Shown in pieces: positions 1 to 5,795 of a DNA stretch of 12,120 nt. The notes beneath the pieces were generated by a model that saw only the letters and a program-made list of their open reading frames with translations, made no database searches and was not told the origin of the DNA. The stretch's first letter is position 1. The number at the start of each line of letters is the position of its first letter. The position numbers and the translations under genes were made by a program. The stretch lies in contig JACRNN010000048.1 in assembly GCA_016234955.1 (NCBI GenBank), forward strand, positions 1-12,120, read 5' to 3'. The stretch is from Deltaproteobacteria bacterium. GTDB taxonomy: Bacteria > Desulfobacterota > GWC2-55-46.

Positions 1-40
1 CCTTCTGTTTTGTCCGGTTCCGGGACAGTACAATTTCAAC

Positions 41-92
41 AAGCATAGTGAGCGGATTCCCCGCAACTTGTTGCGGGGAGGAGCGAGCGAAT
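41..92 (+). repeat. Dispersed palindromic repeat, copy 1
   Basis: The core 44-62 (CATAGTGAGCGGATTCCCC) matches a segment seen again at 7091-7109 on the plus strand and within 3837-3890 on the minus strand, 17 of 19 bases identical to the 7091 copy. Within it, 58-66 and 71-79 form a 9 bp perfect stem (TCCCCGCAA / TTGCGGGGA) closed by a CTTG tetraloop. Downstream GAGCGAGC is shared with the minus-strand copy. It lies in the leader region of ahcY. I do not recognise a named family; it resembles non-coding REP-like intergenic repeats. Confidence 0.6.
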
Positions 93-123
93 TATAAATA
101 ATAAATTCCTTACTTGAAAATTC

Positions 124-141
124 TCCGCAGCAAGCTGCGGA
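124..141 (+). other. Short hairpin in the ahcY leader
   Basis: TCCGCAG (124-130) and CTGCGGA (135-141) form a 7 bp perfect stem around CAAG. It ends about 17 bases before the Shine-Dalgarno of ahcY. The core CCGCANCNNGNTGCGG is the same as in the larger hairpin at 58-79, with the A-T pair of one replaced by G-C in the other, so the pairing is conserved while bases change. It is followed by AAAATTTT, too poor in U to be a good intrinsic terminator. A leader-structure role is possible but unproven. Confidence 0.5.
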
Positions 142-158
142 AAATTTTAAGGAAAATC

Positions 159-163
159 GGAGG
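159..163 (+). promoter_or_regulatory. Ribosome binding site of ahcY
   Basis: GGAGG ends 4 bases before the ATG at 168. It decides the start in favour of this ATG over the in-frame TTG at 114. Confidence 0.75.
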
Positions 164-167
164 GAAG

Positions 168-1427
168 ATGGATTTTCACGTAAAAGACATGGGTTTGAGC
201 GTCAAGGGCAAAAAAAGGATAGAGTGGGCCGAGCTCGACATGCCGGTACTGAGGAAGGTCAAGGAGAACTTCGCAAAGAAAAGGCCCCTGAAGGGGACAA
301 AGGTGGCCGCGTGCCTGCACGTCACGACCGAGACCGCCAACCTGGCCATAACGCTCAAGGCGGGCGGGGCGGACGTTACGCTGTGCGCCTCCAACCCCTT
401 GAGCACGCAGGACGACGTCGCCGCCTCGCTCGTAAAGGACTTTAAGATTCCTGTCTTCGCCATAAAGGGCGAGGACAACAAGACGTACTACAAGCACCTG
501 AACGCCACCCTCGACAAGGGGCCGAACATCACGATGGACGACGGGGCCGACCTCGTCTCGCTCCTCCACAGCGACAGGAAAGGGGCTGTTGACGGGGTCA
601 TCGGCTCCACGGAGGAGACGACCACCGGGGTCATAAGGCTTAAGAGCCTCGCCGCGAGCAAGCTCCTCAAGTTCCCGGTCATAGCGGTGAACGACGCCTG
701 CACCAAGCACTTCTTCGATAACCGTTACGGGACGGGTCAATCCACCCTGGACGGCATACTGAGGGCCACGAACAGGCTCTTTGCCGGTTCCACTTTCGTG
801 GTCTGCGGCTACGGGTGGTGCGGAAAAGGCGTCGCCATGAGGGCCAAGGGCATGGGCTCCAACGTAATAGTGACCGAGATAGACCCCCTCAAGGCGCTCG
901 AGGCGGTGATGGACGGCTTCAGGGTAATGCCCATAGCCGACGCGGCCAGGGTCGGGGACATATTCTGCACGGTGACGGGCAACCTCAACGTCATAAGGAA
1001 GGAACACTTCCTCAAGATGAAGGACGGCGCCCTCGTATGCAACTCCGGACACTTCAACGTGGAGCTCGACCTCGAGGGGCTCAAGTCCATAAGCAACGGC
1101 AAAAAGGTCGTCAGGGACTTCGTCGAGGAGTACGAGTTGAAAAAGGGGGGCAACAAGATATACGTGCTCGGCGAAGGCAGGCTCGTAAACCTCGCATCCG
1201 CCGAGGGCCATCCGGCAAGCGTCATGGACATGAGTTTCGCGAACCAGGCCCTTGCCGCCGACTTCCTCGTGAAAAAGGGCAAGTCCCTCAGTAACCAGGT
1301 CTACACCGTCCCACAGGAGATAGACAACGAGATAGCGAGGCTCAAGCTCGCCTGCCTCGGCATGAAGATCGATACCCTCACGGCCGAGCAGAGGAAGTAC
1401 CTCGCCTCATGGGAGATGGGCACATAG
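168..1427 (+). CDS. ahcY: Adenosylhomocysteinase (S-adenosylhomocysteine hydrolase), short archaeal/Thermotoga-type
   Basis: Cytosolic NAD-dependent enzyme that reversibly splits S-adenosylhomocysteine into adenosine and homocysteine, removing the product inhibitor of methyltransferases. The 419-residue product has His51 (CLHV), the DDGADL motif at 124-129, STEETTTGVIRL at 147-158, Lys168 and Asp176 in KFPVIAVND, the NAD-binding glycine motif GYGWCGKG (214-221), SGHF with His295, and GEGRLVNLASAEGHP with His348, all family hallmarks. It reads YGTGQST where the classical long enzyme has YGCRES, and it ends at LTAEQRKYLASWEMGT, without the KPDHYRY-like tail that reaches into the neighbouring subunit in classical enzymes; as I recall, both traits mark the short form of archaea and Thermotoga. 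ATG at 168 is chosen because GGAGG (159-163) precedes it at good spacing; an in-frame TTG at 114 lies upstream of a hairpin and lacks such a site. Monocistronic, with a clear terminator downstream. Confidence 0.96.
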   Translation: MDFHVKDMGLSVKGKKRIEWAELDMPVLRKVKENFAKKRPLKGTKVAACLHVTTETANLAITLKAGGADVTLCASNPLSTQDDVAASLVKDFKIPVFAIKGEDNKTYYKHLNATLDKGPNITMDDGADLVSLLHSDRKGAVDGVIGSTEETTTGVIRLKSLAASKLLKFPVIAVNDACTKHFFDNRYGTGQSTLDGILRATNRLFAGSTFVVCGYGWCGKGVAMRAKGMGSNVIVTEIDPLKALEAVMDGFRVMPIADAARVGDIFCTVTGNLNVIRKEHFLKMKDGALVCNSGHFNVELDLEGLKSISNGKKVVRDFVEEYELKKGGNKIYVLGEGRLVNLASAEGHPASVMDMSFANQALAADFLVKKGKSLSNQVYTVPQEIDNEIARLKLACLGMKIDTLTAEQRKYLASWEMGT

Positions 1428-1428
1428 A

Positions 1429-1556
1429 GCCTGGTCCGCCGCCAATGGGGCCGAGTTTGAGTCGCGGCTATCGCCCATCGGAAGCGGCGCCATAAAAGAT
1501 AACCACGGGGGGCCTGGTCTTTGAGTTACGGCCATAGCCCCTCCGGAAGCAGTGCC
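1429..1556 (+). repeat. Two imperfect direct repeats after ahcY
   Basis: Two related segments follow the ahcY stop. Both start with GCCTGGTC (1429-1436 and 1512-1519) and both carry TTTGAGT, CGGC, AT, GCCC, GGAAGC, GCC in order (1456-1491 and 1520-1556). The first copy has about 19 extra bases between the two blocks. The aligned 36-37 base blocks differ at about seven positions. No coding potential is evident. This lies between the stop codon and the terminator, so it should be in the ahcY 3' untranslated region. I do not recognise an RNA family. Confidence 0.5.
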
Positions 1557-1573
1557 CGAAAGGACGTCTTATG

Positions 1574-1607
1574 AAAGGGGGCGCGGTCTTTGCGCCCCCT
1601 TTTTTTT
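1574..1607 (+). terminator. Intrinsic terminator of ahcY
   Basis: GGGGGCGC (1577-1584) pairs perfectly with GCGCCCCC (1592-1599) across a 7-base loop and is followed by eight T residues (1600-1607). AAA before the left arm can extend the stem into the T run. This is a textbook Rho-independent terminator, placed 147 bases after the ahcY stop. Confidence 0.92.
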
Positions 1608-1708
1608 CGACGGAATACCCCTTTACATAACCCCTCAATTATGTTAATAAATGTTAATATGGTCATAGACGGCGTCCGACAGGCGCCGACGCATGGTTTG
1701 TTCTTGAA

Positions 1709-1804
1709 TTTTTTAGCGTTCTGAAATCCCTGGGCTTTCAAGCCAGGGGAGGGTTTTTTTAGCGTTCTGATACCCCATGGCTCTTAAGCCCGGTGTGGGT
1801 TCAT
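1709..1804 (+). repeat. Hairpin repeat, units 1 and 2 (tandem pair)
   Basis: Unit 1 is 1709-1754 and unit 2 is 1755-1804. Both open with the same 16 bases, TTTTTTAGCGTTCTGA, followed by a variable inverted repeat. In unit 1, CCCTGGGCTT (1728-1737) pairs with AAGCCAGGG (1740-1748) with one bulge. In unit 2, ACCCCA pairs with TGTGGGT and GGCT with AGCC. Unit 2 ends in TTCAT. The same unit occurs twice more at 2027-2126 and as a related palindrome at 9813-9860. Confidence 0.85.
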
Positions 1805-2026
1805 TGGAGAAAACCCGCATGATTCCTCCAGACCGCATATGGTCCGCGTCAACCGGCATGGCGAGCGGAACCACTCCTGTTTGTCCGTCCTTTCCGACAC
1901 CTTGTCCATCGCAGTCCGGCCAGTTAATAAAATACCTAAAACTTTACGGTATAAGCGCCGATATAATAATAGGATTTCCTTGTCCGCATCGAGGCGTTTG
2001 ACCGTGGAAAAGCGCTATTCCGGTAA
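1805..2026. other. 222 bp non-coding spacer between the two repeat pairs
   Basis: No convincing gene is seen. Open frames crossing it run through the flanking repeats and have no recognisable protein features. The right half is AT-rich and holds TATAAT at 1962-1967, a possible promoter -10 element for the CheA-like gene. Confidence 0.5.
1939..1967 (+). promoter_or_regulatory. Candidate promoter upstream of the CheA-like gene
   Basis: A perfect TATAAT lies at 1962-1967 in an AT-rich stretch. There is no good -35 element at 16-18 bases (AAACTT at 1939-1944 is the 17-base option). Transcripts from here would run through repeat units 3 and 4 before the start at 2133. Weak call resting mainly on the -10 match. 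Confidence 0.3.
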
Positions 2027-2126
2027 TTTTTTAGCGTTCTGAAGCCTTTGGGTTTTTCAAGCGCTGGAAGGTATCATTTTTTAGCGTTCTGAAACCCTGG
2101 GGTTTTTAAGCCCCGGGAGGTCTCAT
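2027..2126 (+). repeat. Hairpin repeat, units 3 and 4 (tandem pair)
   Basis: Two exact 50 bp units, 2027-2076 and 2077-2126, each starting TTTTTTAGCGTTCTGA. Unit 4 has a strong hairpin: CCC, T, GGGG, then TTTTTAAG, then CCCC GGG; with a G-U pair the GGGGTTT/AAGCCCC stem closes on a TT loop. Unit 3 is degenerate in its stem. Unit 3 ends GGTATCAT and unit 4 GGTCTCAT, which matches the GGTATCAT end of the copy between recX and alaS. Unit 4 ends 6 bases before the proposed start of the CheA-like gene. Confidence 0.85.
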
Positions 2127-2132
2127 TCCTTT

Positions 2133-3788
2133 TTGCCATTTTCCATAAAAGGCGCAAGGACATTGCGTAAGAGAGACAGAAAACACACAAAGACAGAGAG
2201 GTTCAGGGAGTTCCTTGCCGAGGCCGAGGACATACTCAACGCTATGGGCAACGGGTTGATCTCGCTCGGCAGGTGCTTGAAGGCAGGCGCTGTGGACCAC
2301 GCCGTCCTGAACGCCGTCTTCCGCTCCGCGCATACCTTGAAGGGGATGTGCGTCCTTTTCGACTTCAAGGAGATGGCCTCGCTCAGCCACGCCATGGAGG
2401 ACACGCTCGATATGCTTCGCATGGGGAAGGCCTCTTTTACGGACGAGGTCTTTGACGCGATGATGCGCGCGCACGAGCTTATGGTAAAGATAGTCGCCGC
2501 AAAGGGTGACGGGAGCTTCGTCCAGGAGATAGAGGGCTTGAAACTCAGGTTGCGCGCATGCTGCAAGCCGGTGGAATACGCGGAAACGGACGCTATAGAC
2601 AAGGGGCTCAAGGCCGTGCTTACCGAGTACGAGATGCACAGGCTCGCGGAGAACGTCAGGGCCGGTAAAAGCGTGTGGTCCATCAACGTCGGCTTCCCGG
2701 TGACGGACTTTGAAAAGGGGTATCTGTCTCTGACAGGGGTCCTTAAGACCGAGGCCGAAGTCATAGCCACCCTGCCGTCGGAAAGGACCCGGCCGGAGAT
2801 GATCTGTTTCGACGTGCTCGCCGGCACCTTAAGGGACGGGGATTTCTTGTCCAACCTCCTTAAGGACTTCTCGCCCGTGGCCGTAAGGCTGGTGGCCGGG
2901 CCGTCCGCGCCGCAGCCTCCATCAGGCATTGAAGCCGCGGGTCAGCCGAAATCCCCATCAACAGGCTACACGTTGAGAAGGCTGGGCGGCATGGTAAGGG
3001 TCAATATAGAGAAACTCGACAGGGTGCTCAACATCATAAGCGAGCTCGGCGTCATGGGCGCGGAGGTATCGAGGATGGCCGCGAAATATAAAGGCCCCCG
3101 CGCAACCGCTTGCTGCGAGGAGCTGTCAAGGATAAACAAGAATATCGGGAAAAAGCTGAGCGAGTTGAGGGGCGCGGTCCTCGACGTGAGGATGGCGCCG
3201 ATAGGGACGCTCTTTAACAGGTTCGGCACGGTATTGAACAGGCTCTCCAGGGAGATGGGCAAGGAGGTATCGATGGAGACCAGGGGGGACGAGACCGAGC
3301 TCGATAAGGTCATAATAGAGGATCTGGCCGACCCCTTGATGCATATAATAAGGAATATGGTCGATCACGGCATAGAGCCGCCTAGGGCAAGGGTCGCTCT
3401 CGGCAAGTCCGTCTGCGGCACCGTTACCCTGAGCGCGTATCAGAAGGGCGGCCACGTAGTCGTGGAGGTGAAGGACGACGGGGCCGGCATAGGAGTGGAG
3501 TCGATAAAGGCCAGGGCGGTGGAAAAGGGCATACTCACCGCGAAAGAGGCCGCCGGGCTGACTCGAAAGGAGGCGCTCGACCTCATATTCCTTCCGGGCT
3601 TTTCAACGAAAGAGACGGTGACCGAGACATCCGGCAGGGGTTTCGGGATGGATGTGGTGCGTGAGAACGTCTCGCGCCTGCGCGGATCAATAGACATAGA
3701 TACCGTCGAGGGCAGGGGGACCCGGTTCATACTGACCATCCCGGCGACCCTGGCCAGGGCCGCGCCCCCTCGATGTACCAGGCCTTGA
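2133..3788 (+). CDS. CheA-like histidine kinase lacking the CheW-like (P5) domain
   Basis: Cytosolic two-component kinase of the CheA class, expected to transfer phosphate from ATP to its own HPt histidine and then to a response regulator. Domains in order: HPt (about 22-140) with phospho-acceptor His67 in SAHTLKGM; a P2-like segment (about 160-255) starting TEYEMHRLAEN; P3 dimerisation helices (about 285-350); and a HATPase with N box HIIRNMVDHGIE (404-415), G1 DDGAGIG (448-454), F box FLPGFSTKE (486-494) and G2 GRGFGMDVV (501-509). The protein stops at 551, just after the TIPATLA strand where CheA proteins normally continue into the P5 domain that binds CheW and receptors. The tail ARAAPPRCTRP looks like read-through into foreign sequence, and a dispersed repeat follows. 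Neither other frame restores P5. The start is uncertain: TTG at 2133 has GGGAGG at 2115-2120 (12 bases away), and TTG at 2163 is an alternative. No cheW, cheY or receptor gene is nearby. It may be functional with a separate partner, or a decaying gene. Confidence 0.85.
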   Translation: MPFSIKGARTLRKRDRKHTKTERFREFLAEAEDILNAMGNGLISLGRCLKAGAVDHAVLNAVFRSAHTLKGMCVLFDFKEMASLSHAMEDTLDMLRMGKASFTDEVFDAMMRAHELMVKIVAAKGDGSFVQEIEGLKLRLRACCKPVEYAETDAIDKGLKAVLTEYEMHRLAENVRAGKSVWSINVGFPVTDFEKGYLSLTGVLKTEAEVIATLPSERTRPEMICFDVLAGTLRDGDFLSNLLKDFSPVAVRLVAGPSAPQPPSGIEAAGQPKSPSTGYTLRRLGGMVRVNIEKLDRVLNIISELGVMGAEVSRMAAKYKGPRATACCEELSRINKNIGKKLSELRGAVLDVRMAPIGTLFNRFGTVLNRLSREMGKEVSMETRGDETELDKVIIEDLADPLMHIIRNMVDHGIEPPRARVALGKSVCGTVTLSAYQKGGHVVVEVKDDGAGIGVESIKARAVEKGILTAKEAAGLTRKEALDLIFLPGFSTKETVTETSGRGFGMDVVRENVSRLRGSIDIDTVEGRGTRFILTIPATLARAAPPRCTRP

Positions 3789-3836
3789 AGCTCCCATAGG
3801 CCCAAGCCGCGCTTAATCTTCGACATATAAGGAAGT

Positions 3837-3890
3837 GCTCGCTCGACCCCGCAACTTGGGCTCAGGGGAATGCGCCCGCCATGCATGTTC
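3837..3890 (-). repeat. Dispersed palindromic repeat, copy 2 (inverted)
   Basis: Read on the minus strand from 3890 to 3855, the 36 bases starting GAACATGCAT match 7083-7118 at 33 of 36 positions. It continues through TTGCGGGG and GAGCGAGC, which are also found at 71-78 and 81-88 in copy 1. It sits between the CheA-like gene and bamD, about 50 bases after the stop of the former. Confidence 0.75.
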
Positions 3891-3897
3891 ATTTTGG

Positions 3898-3925
3898 TTG
3901 AAAATGGCGGCTTTAATGTGATAAC
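3898..3925 (+). promoter_or_regulatory. Candidate promoter of bamD
   Basis: TTGAAA (3898-3903) and GATAAC (3920-3925) are separated by 16 bases, with TGTG before the -10 resembling an extended element. It would give a leader of about 60 bases before the bamD start. The match is partial, and this is a low-confidence prediction from sequence alone. Confidence 0.28.
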
Positions 3926-3977
3926 TTATCGGCAACGCATTACTTCCGTAATATCCATGTCAGGCGGTTCTTTGCCT

Positions 3978-3983
3978 GGGAGG
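3978..3983 (+). promoter_or_regulatory. Ribosome binding site of bamD
   Basis: GGGAGG, five bases before the TTG at 3989. It fixes the use of a TTG start. The first G belongs to the 3' arm of a 5 bp hairpin at 3961-3978. Confidence 0.75.
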
Positions 3984-3988
3984 TCGTA

Positions 3989-4780
3989 TTGAGAAAAAAG
4001 GCGGATATCGCGGCGCTACGTCTTCCGTTTGCCGTACGGTATTCCGGCGCGGTCCTTGCCGTCTTGGTCTTGCTGATCCTCAACGGGTGCGGCGCGGCCA
4101 CAAAGGAGCTGGCCGGCAAAAAGGACCTAACGGAGCTCTATGATAACGGGACGCGCTCTTACCAGGCGCAGAGGTACGAGGAGTCCGAGAGGAATTTCAA
4201 GGCATTGATGGAGGACTTCCCGTTGAGCAAGTACGCCGTTGATGCTCAGCTCAAGCTCGGCGACGTCTACTACGGGATGGAGAGGTACGAAGACGCGAAC
4301 TCCTACTACACCAACTTCGCGGCCCTCCACCCGAGGAACCCCAAGGCCGATTACGCCCTCTTCCAGAAGGGCATGTGCCATTTCAAGGACGTCTTGAGCG
4401 TGGACAGGGACCAGACCTCCACCAGGAAGGCGATCTTCGCGTTACAGGACCTTATATCCGCCCACCCTAACTCTCCGTACGTGCCGAGGGCAAGGGAGAT
4501 CATCGCGTTCCTCAGGAACAGGCTCGCGGAAAGAGAGCTTTACGTGGCCAGGTTCTACTACAAGGGCAAGAACTACAAGGGGGCGCTCGGCAGGCTCAGG
4601 GACCTGTTGAAGAGCTACCCGGATAGCACGTGGACGGCTACGGCGCTCTACTACATAGGGGAGTCGTATACGGGGCTCGGCGAGAAAAAACTGGCTAAAG
4701 ACGCTTATACCACGCTCATCAGCGACTTCCCGGACAGCTCTTACGCCGGTGACGCGAGGAAGAGGCTCTCCGAGGGCTAA
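3989..4780 (+). CDS. bamD: Outer membrane assembly lipoprotein BamD (YfiO family)
   Basis: Periplasm-facing lipoprotein of the BAM complex, which folds and inserts beta-barrel proteins into the outer membrane with BamA. The 263-residue product begins with a basic stretch and a hydrophobic segment (about 19-32) ending in lipobox LNGC, so Cys34 would be the acylated first residue of the mature protein. After it come TPR-like helical pairs of the BamD type: a repeat around YDNGTRSYQAQRYEESERNF, then LKLGDVYYGMERYEDA, the characteristic long interruption FQKGMCHFKDV...DQTSTRKA, and later ARFYYKGKNYKGAL and YIGESYTGLGEKKLAKDAY. Length and order fit the family. The start is a TTG, strongly supported by GGGAGG (3978-3983) five bases upstream. 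A short stem, CAGGC (3961-3965) with GCCTG (3974-3978), abuts this site. The TPR gene 71 bases downstream is probably co-transcribed. Confidence 0.9.
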   Translation: MRKKADIAALRLPFAVRYSGAVLAVLVLLILNGCGAATKELAGKKDLTELYDNGTRSYQAQRYEESERNFKALMEDFPLSKYAVDAQLKLGDVYYGMERYEDANSYYTNFAALHPRNPKADYALFQKGMCHFKDVLSVDRDQTSTRKAIFALQDLISAHPNSPYVPRAREIIAFLRNRLAERELYVARFYYKGKNYKGALGRLRDLLKSYPDSTWTATALYYIGESYTGLGEKKLAKDAYTTLISDFPDSSYAGDARKRLSEG

Positions 4781-4830
4781 AGGGCCGGGGAGAGGCCTGG
4801 GGGGCCGAAACGCGCCCCGGAGCCGGCCCT
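4781..4830 (+). other. GC-rich hairpin between bamD and the TPR gene
   Basis: AGGGCCGG (4781-4788) starts immediately after the bamD stop and pairs perfectly with CCGGCCCT (4823-4830). The enclosed sequence contains a second GGGG/CCCC pairing. TTATCATCTT follows, which is too weak a U tract for a confident terminator; the stem may instead stabilise the bamD message or tune expression of the next gene. Confidence 0.4.
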
Positions 4831-4851
4831 TATCATCTTGACGGAGGATCG

Positions 4852-5562
4852 ATGAACAAAGGCTGGCAGCATAACTACGAGCTTGGAAAGAAGGCTTTCG
4901 AGGACAAGAAATACGACGTGGCCCTGTCTTATCTTGAGAAGGTCTCCAGGGAGAAGAGCGGGTTCGCGGACGTATTCAACATGCTCGGCCTCATATACTA
5001 CAGCTTCTCAAGGATCCCCGAGGCAATACTGGCCTTTAAAAAGGCGGTGGAGATAAACCCCAATTATACCGAGGTCTACCTGAACCTCTCGGTCGTGTAT
5101 AACGAGGTCGGCCAGTTCGACAACTCCTGCGATACGTACACGAAGGCGCGGCAATCGAGAAAGGACTCCGAGTCCTATCTCGACCCGTACGTCAAGGGCA
5201 AGCTGGCCAATATGCATGCCGGATTGGGCAGGATATACAAGGACCTCGGCATGTACGAAGAGGCCGCTGACGAGTACAGGAAGGCGCTCTCGCTGAGGCC
5301 GGACTTCGTCGATATAAAGACCGAGCTCGGGGTTGTCTACAGGGATATGAAGGATTACCCGAACGCCCTGACGGAGCTCGAGTCGGCCAAGAAGCTCCAT
5401 CTGTCCTACCCGGCCCCGCGCATCCAGCTCGGGCTCACCTACTACGCGATGGGGCAGTACGACAGGGCCAGGAGCGAGTGGTTCGAGGTGCTCGATAAGA
5501 ACCCGGACAATCAGCTCGCCAACATGTACATGAGCCTTGTGGCGAAGCCGCCGTGCGAGTAG
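4852..5562 (+). CDS. Soluble tetratricopeptide-repeat protein
   Basis: Protein of 236 residues with no signal peptide or membrane segment, made almost wholly of TPR helices, a scaffold for protein-protein contacts. Repeats are visible at about 5-38 (LGKKAFEDKKYDVALSYLEK), 39-72 (NMLGLIYYSFSRIPEAILAF, then AVEINPNY), 73-106 (LNLSVVYNEVGQFDNSC), 121-155 (GLGRIYKDLGMYEEAADEY, then ALSLRPDF), 156-188 (TELGVVYRDMKDYPNALTEL) and 189-223 (IQLGLTYYAMGQYDRARSEW, then VLDKNPDN). The start has GGAGG (4843-4847) four bases upstream. It follows bamD by 71 bases on the same strand and probably shares its transcript, but a role in outer membrane assembly cannot be claimed from this alone. No specific function is recognisable. 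Confidence 0.88.
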   Translation: MNKGWQHNYELGKKAFEDKKYDVALSYLEKVSREKSGFADVFNMLGLIYYSFSRIPEAILAFKKAVEINPNYTEVYLNLSVVYNEVGQFDNSCDTYTKARQSRKDSESYLDPYVKGKLANMHAGLGRIYKDLGMYEEAADEYRKALSLRPDFVDIKTELGVVYRDMKDYPNALTELESAKKLHLSYPAPRIQLGLTYYAMGQYDRARSEWFEVLDKNPDNQLANMYMSLVAKPPCE

Positions 5563-5640
5563 GCGGACGTATTAACGGTCTCATAACGGTTTTTACATAA
5601 ATCGAGCCGGCCCGTGATGTCATTCCCGCGTGTTTCTGGA

Positions 5641-5712
5641 CTGTTATCGGTTATCGGTGAAGGATAAAGACGTATTTTTACCGATAACAGACAACAGATA
5701 ACCGATAACCGG
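5641..5712. repeat. Inverted-repeat element built on TTATCGG
   Basis: CTGTTATCGGTTATCGGT (5641-5658) holds two direct TTATCGG copies. Its reverse complement appears in two overlapping parts on the right: ACCGATAACAG (5680-5690, pairing with 5641-5650 plus one base) and ATAACCGATAACCGG (5698-5712). The region between is AT-rich. The 233 bp gap between the TPR gene and the glycosyltransferase contains nothing else convincing. It looks like a small mobile or structured intergenic repeat; family unknown to me. Confidence 0.6.
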
Positions 5713-5795
5713 GATGGAATTCATGCCGATGCTGTCATGAGGTGATGACTAAGCCCTGACACCCCATGCCCGCGCAACCTTGAACGGAACACCCG

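Noticed and set aside
60..160. SAH or SAM riboswitch upstream of ahcY
   Set aside because: The GGGGAGGAGCG string is suggestive, but I cannot build the conserved SAH riboswitch core or pseudoknot; the sequence is better explained by the dispersed repeat.
114..167. N-terminal extension of AhcY from TTG at 114
   Set aside because: It would translate through a perfect hairpin, has no ribosome binding site, and the family begins near the MDFHVKDMGL segment, which has a good site before its ATG.
147..1211. Long open frame (354 codons) on the minus strand inside ahcY
   Set aside because: It is antisense to a clearly recognised gene, has no domain-like features and low-complexity composition, and arises from the GC-biased third positions of ahcY.
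1622..1650. Promoter TTTACA - 17 - TAATAA after the ahcY terminator
   Set aside because: The -10 match is only 3 of 6, and no gene begins within a reasonable distance; the AT-rich stretch alone is not enough.
1709..2126. CRISPR array
   Set aside because: The units are about 50 bp, mostly abutting, with no unique spacers of constant length and no cas genes; only the 16-base head is invariant.
3740..3840. Frameshift that would restore a CheW-like domain to the CheA-like gene
   Set aside because: Both other frames were read past the last ATPase strand; they stop soon (for example at about 3815) and show no P5-like residues.
3440..3892. Minus-strand frame starting MNMHGGRIPLSPS, similar to the plus-strand frame at 7081 starting MNMHSERIPLSPS
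   Set aside because: The shared peptide comes from the dispersed DNA repeat; each frame then runs antisense into an unrelated gene (CheA-like or alaS), so neither is a protein family.
5563..5620. Terminator after the TPR gene (AACGGTCTCATAACGGTTTTT)
   Set aside because: The AACGG copies are direct, not inverted, so no stem forms before the T run.
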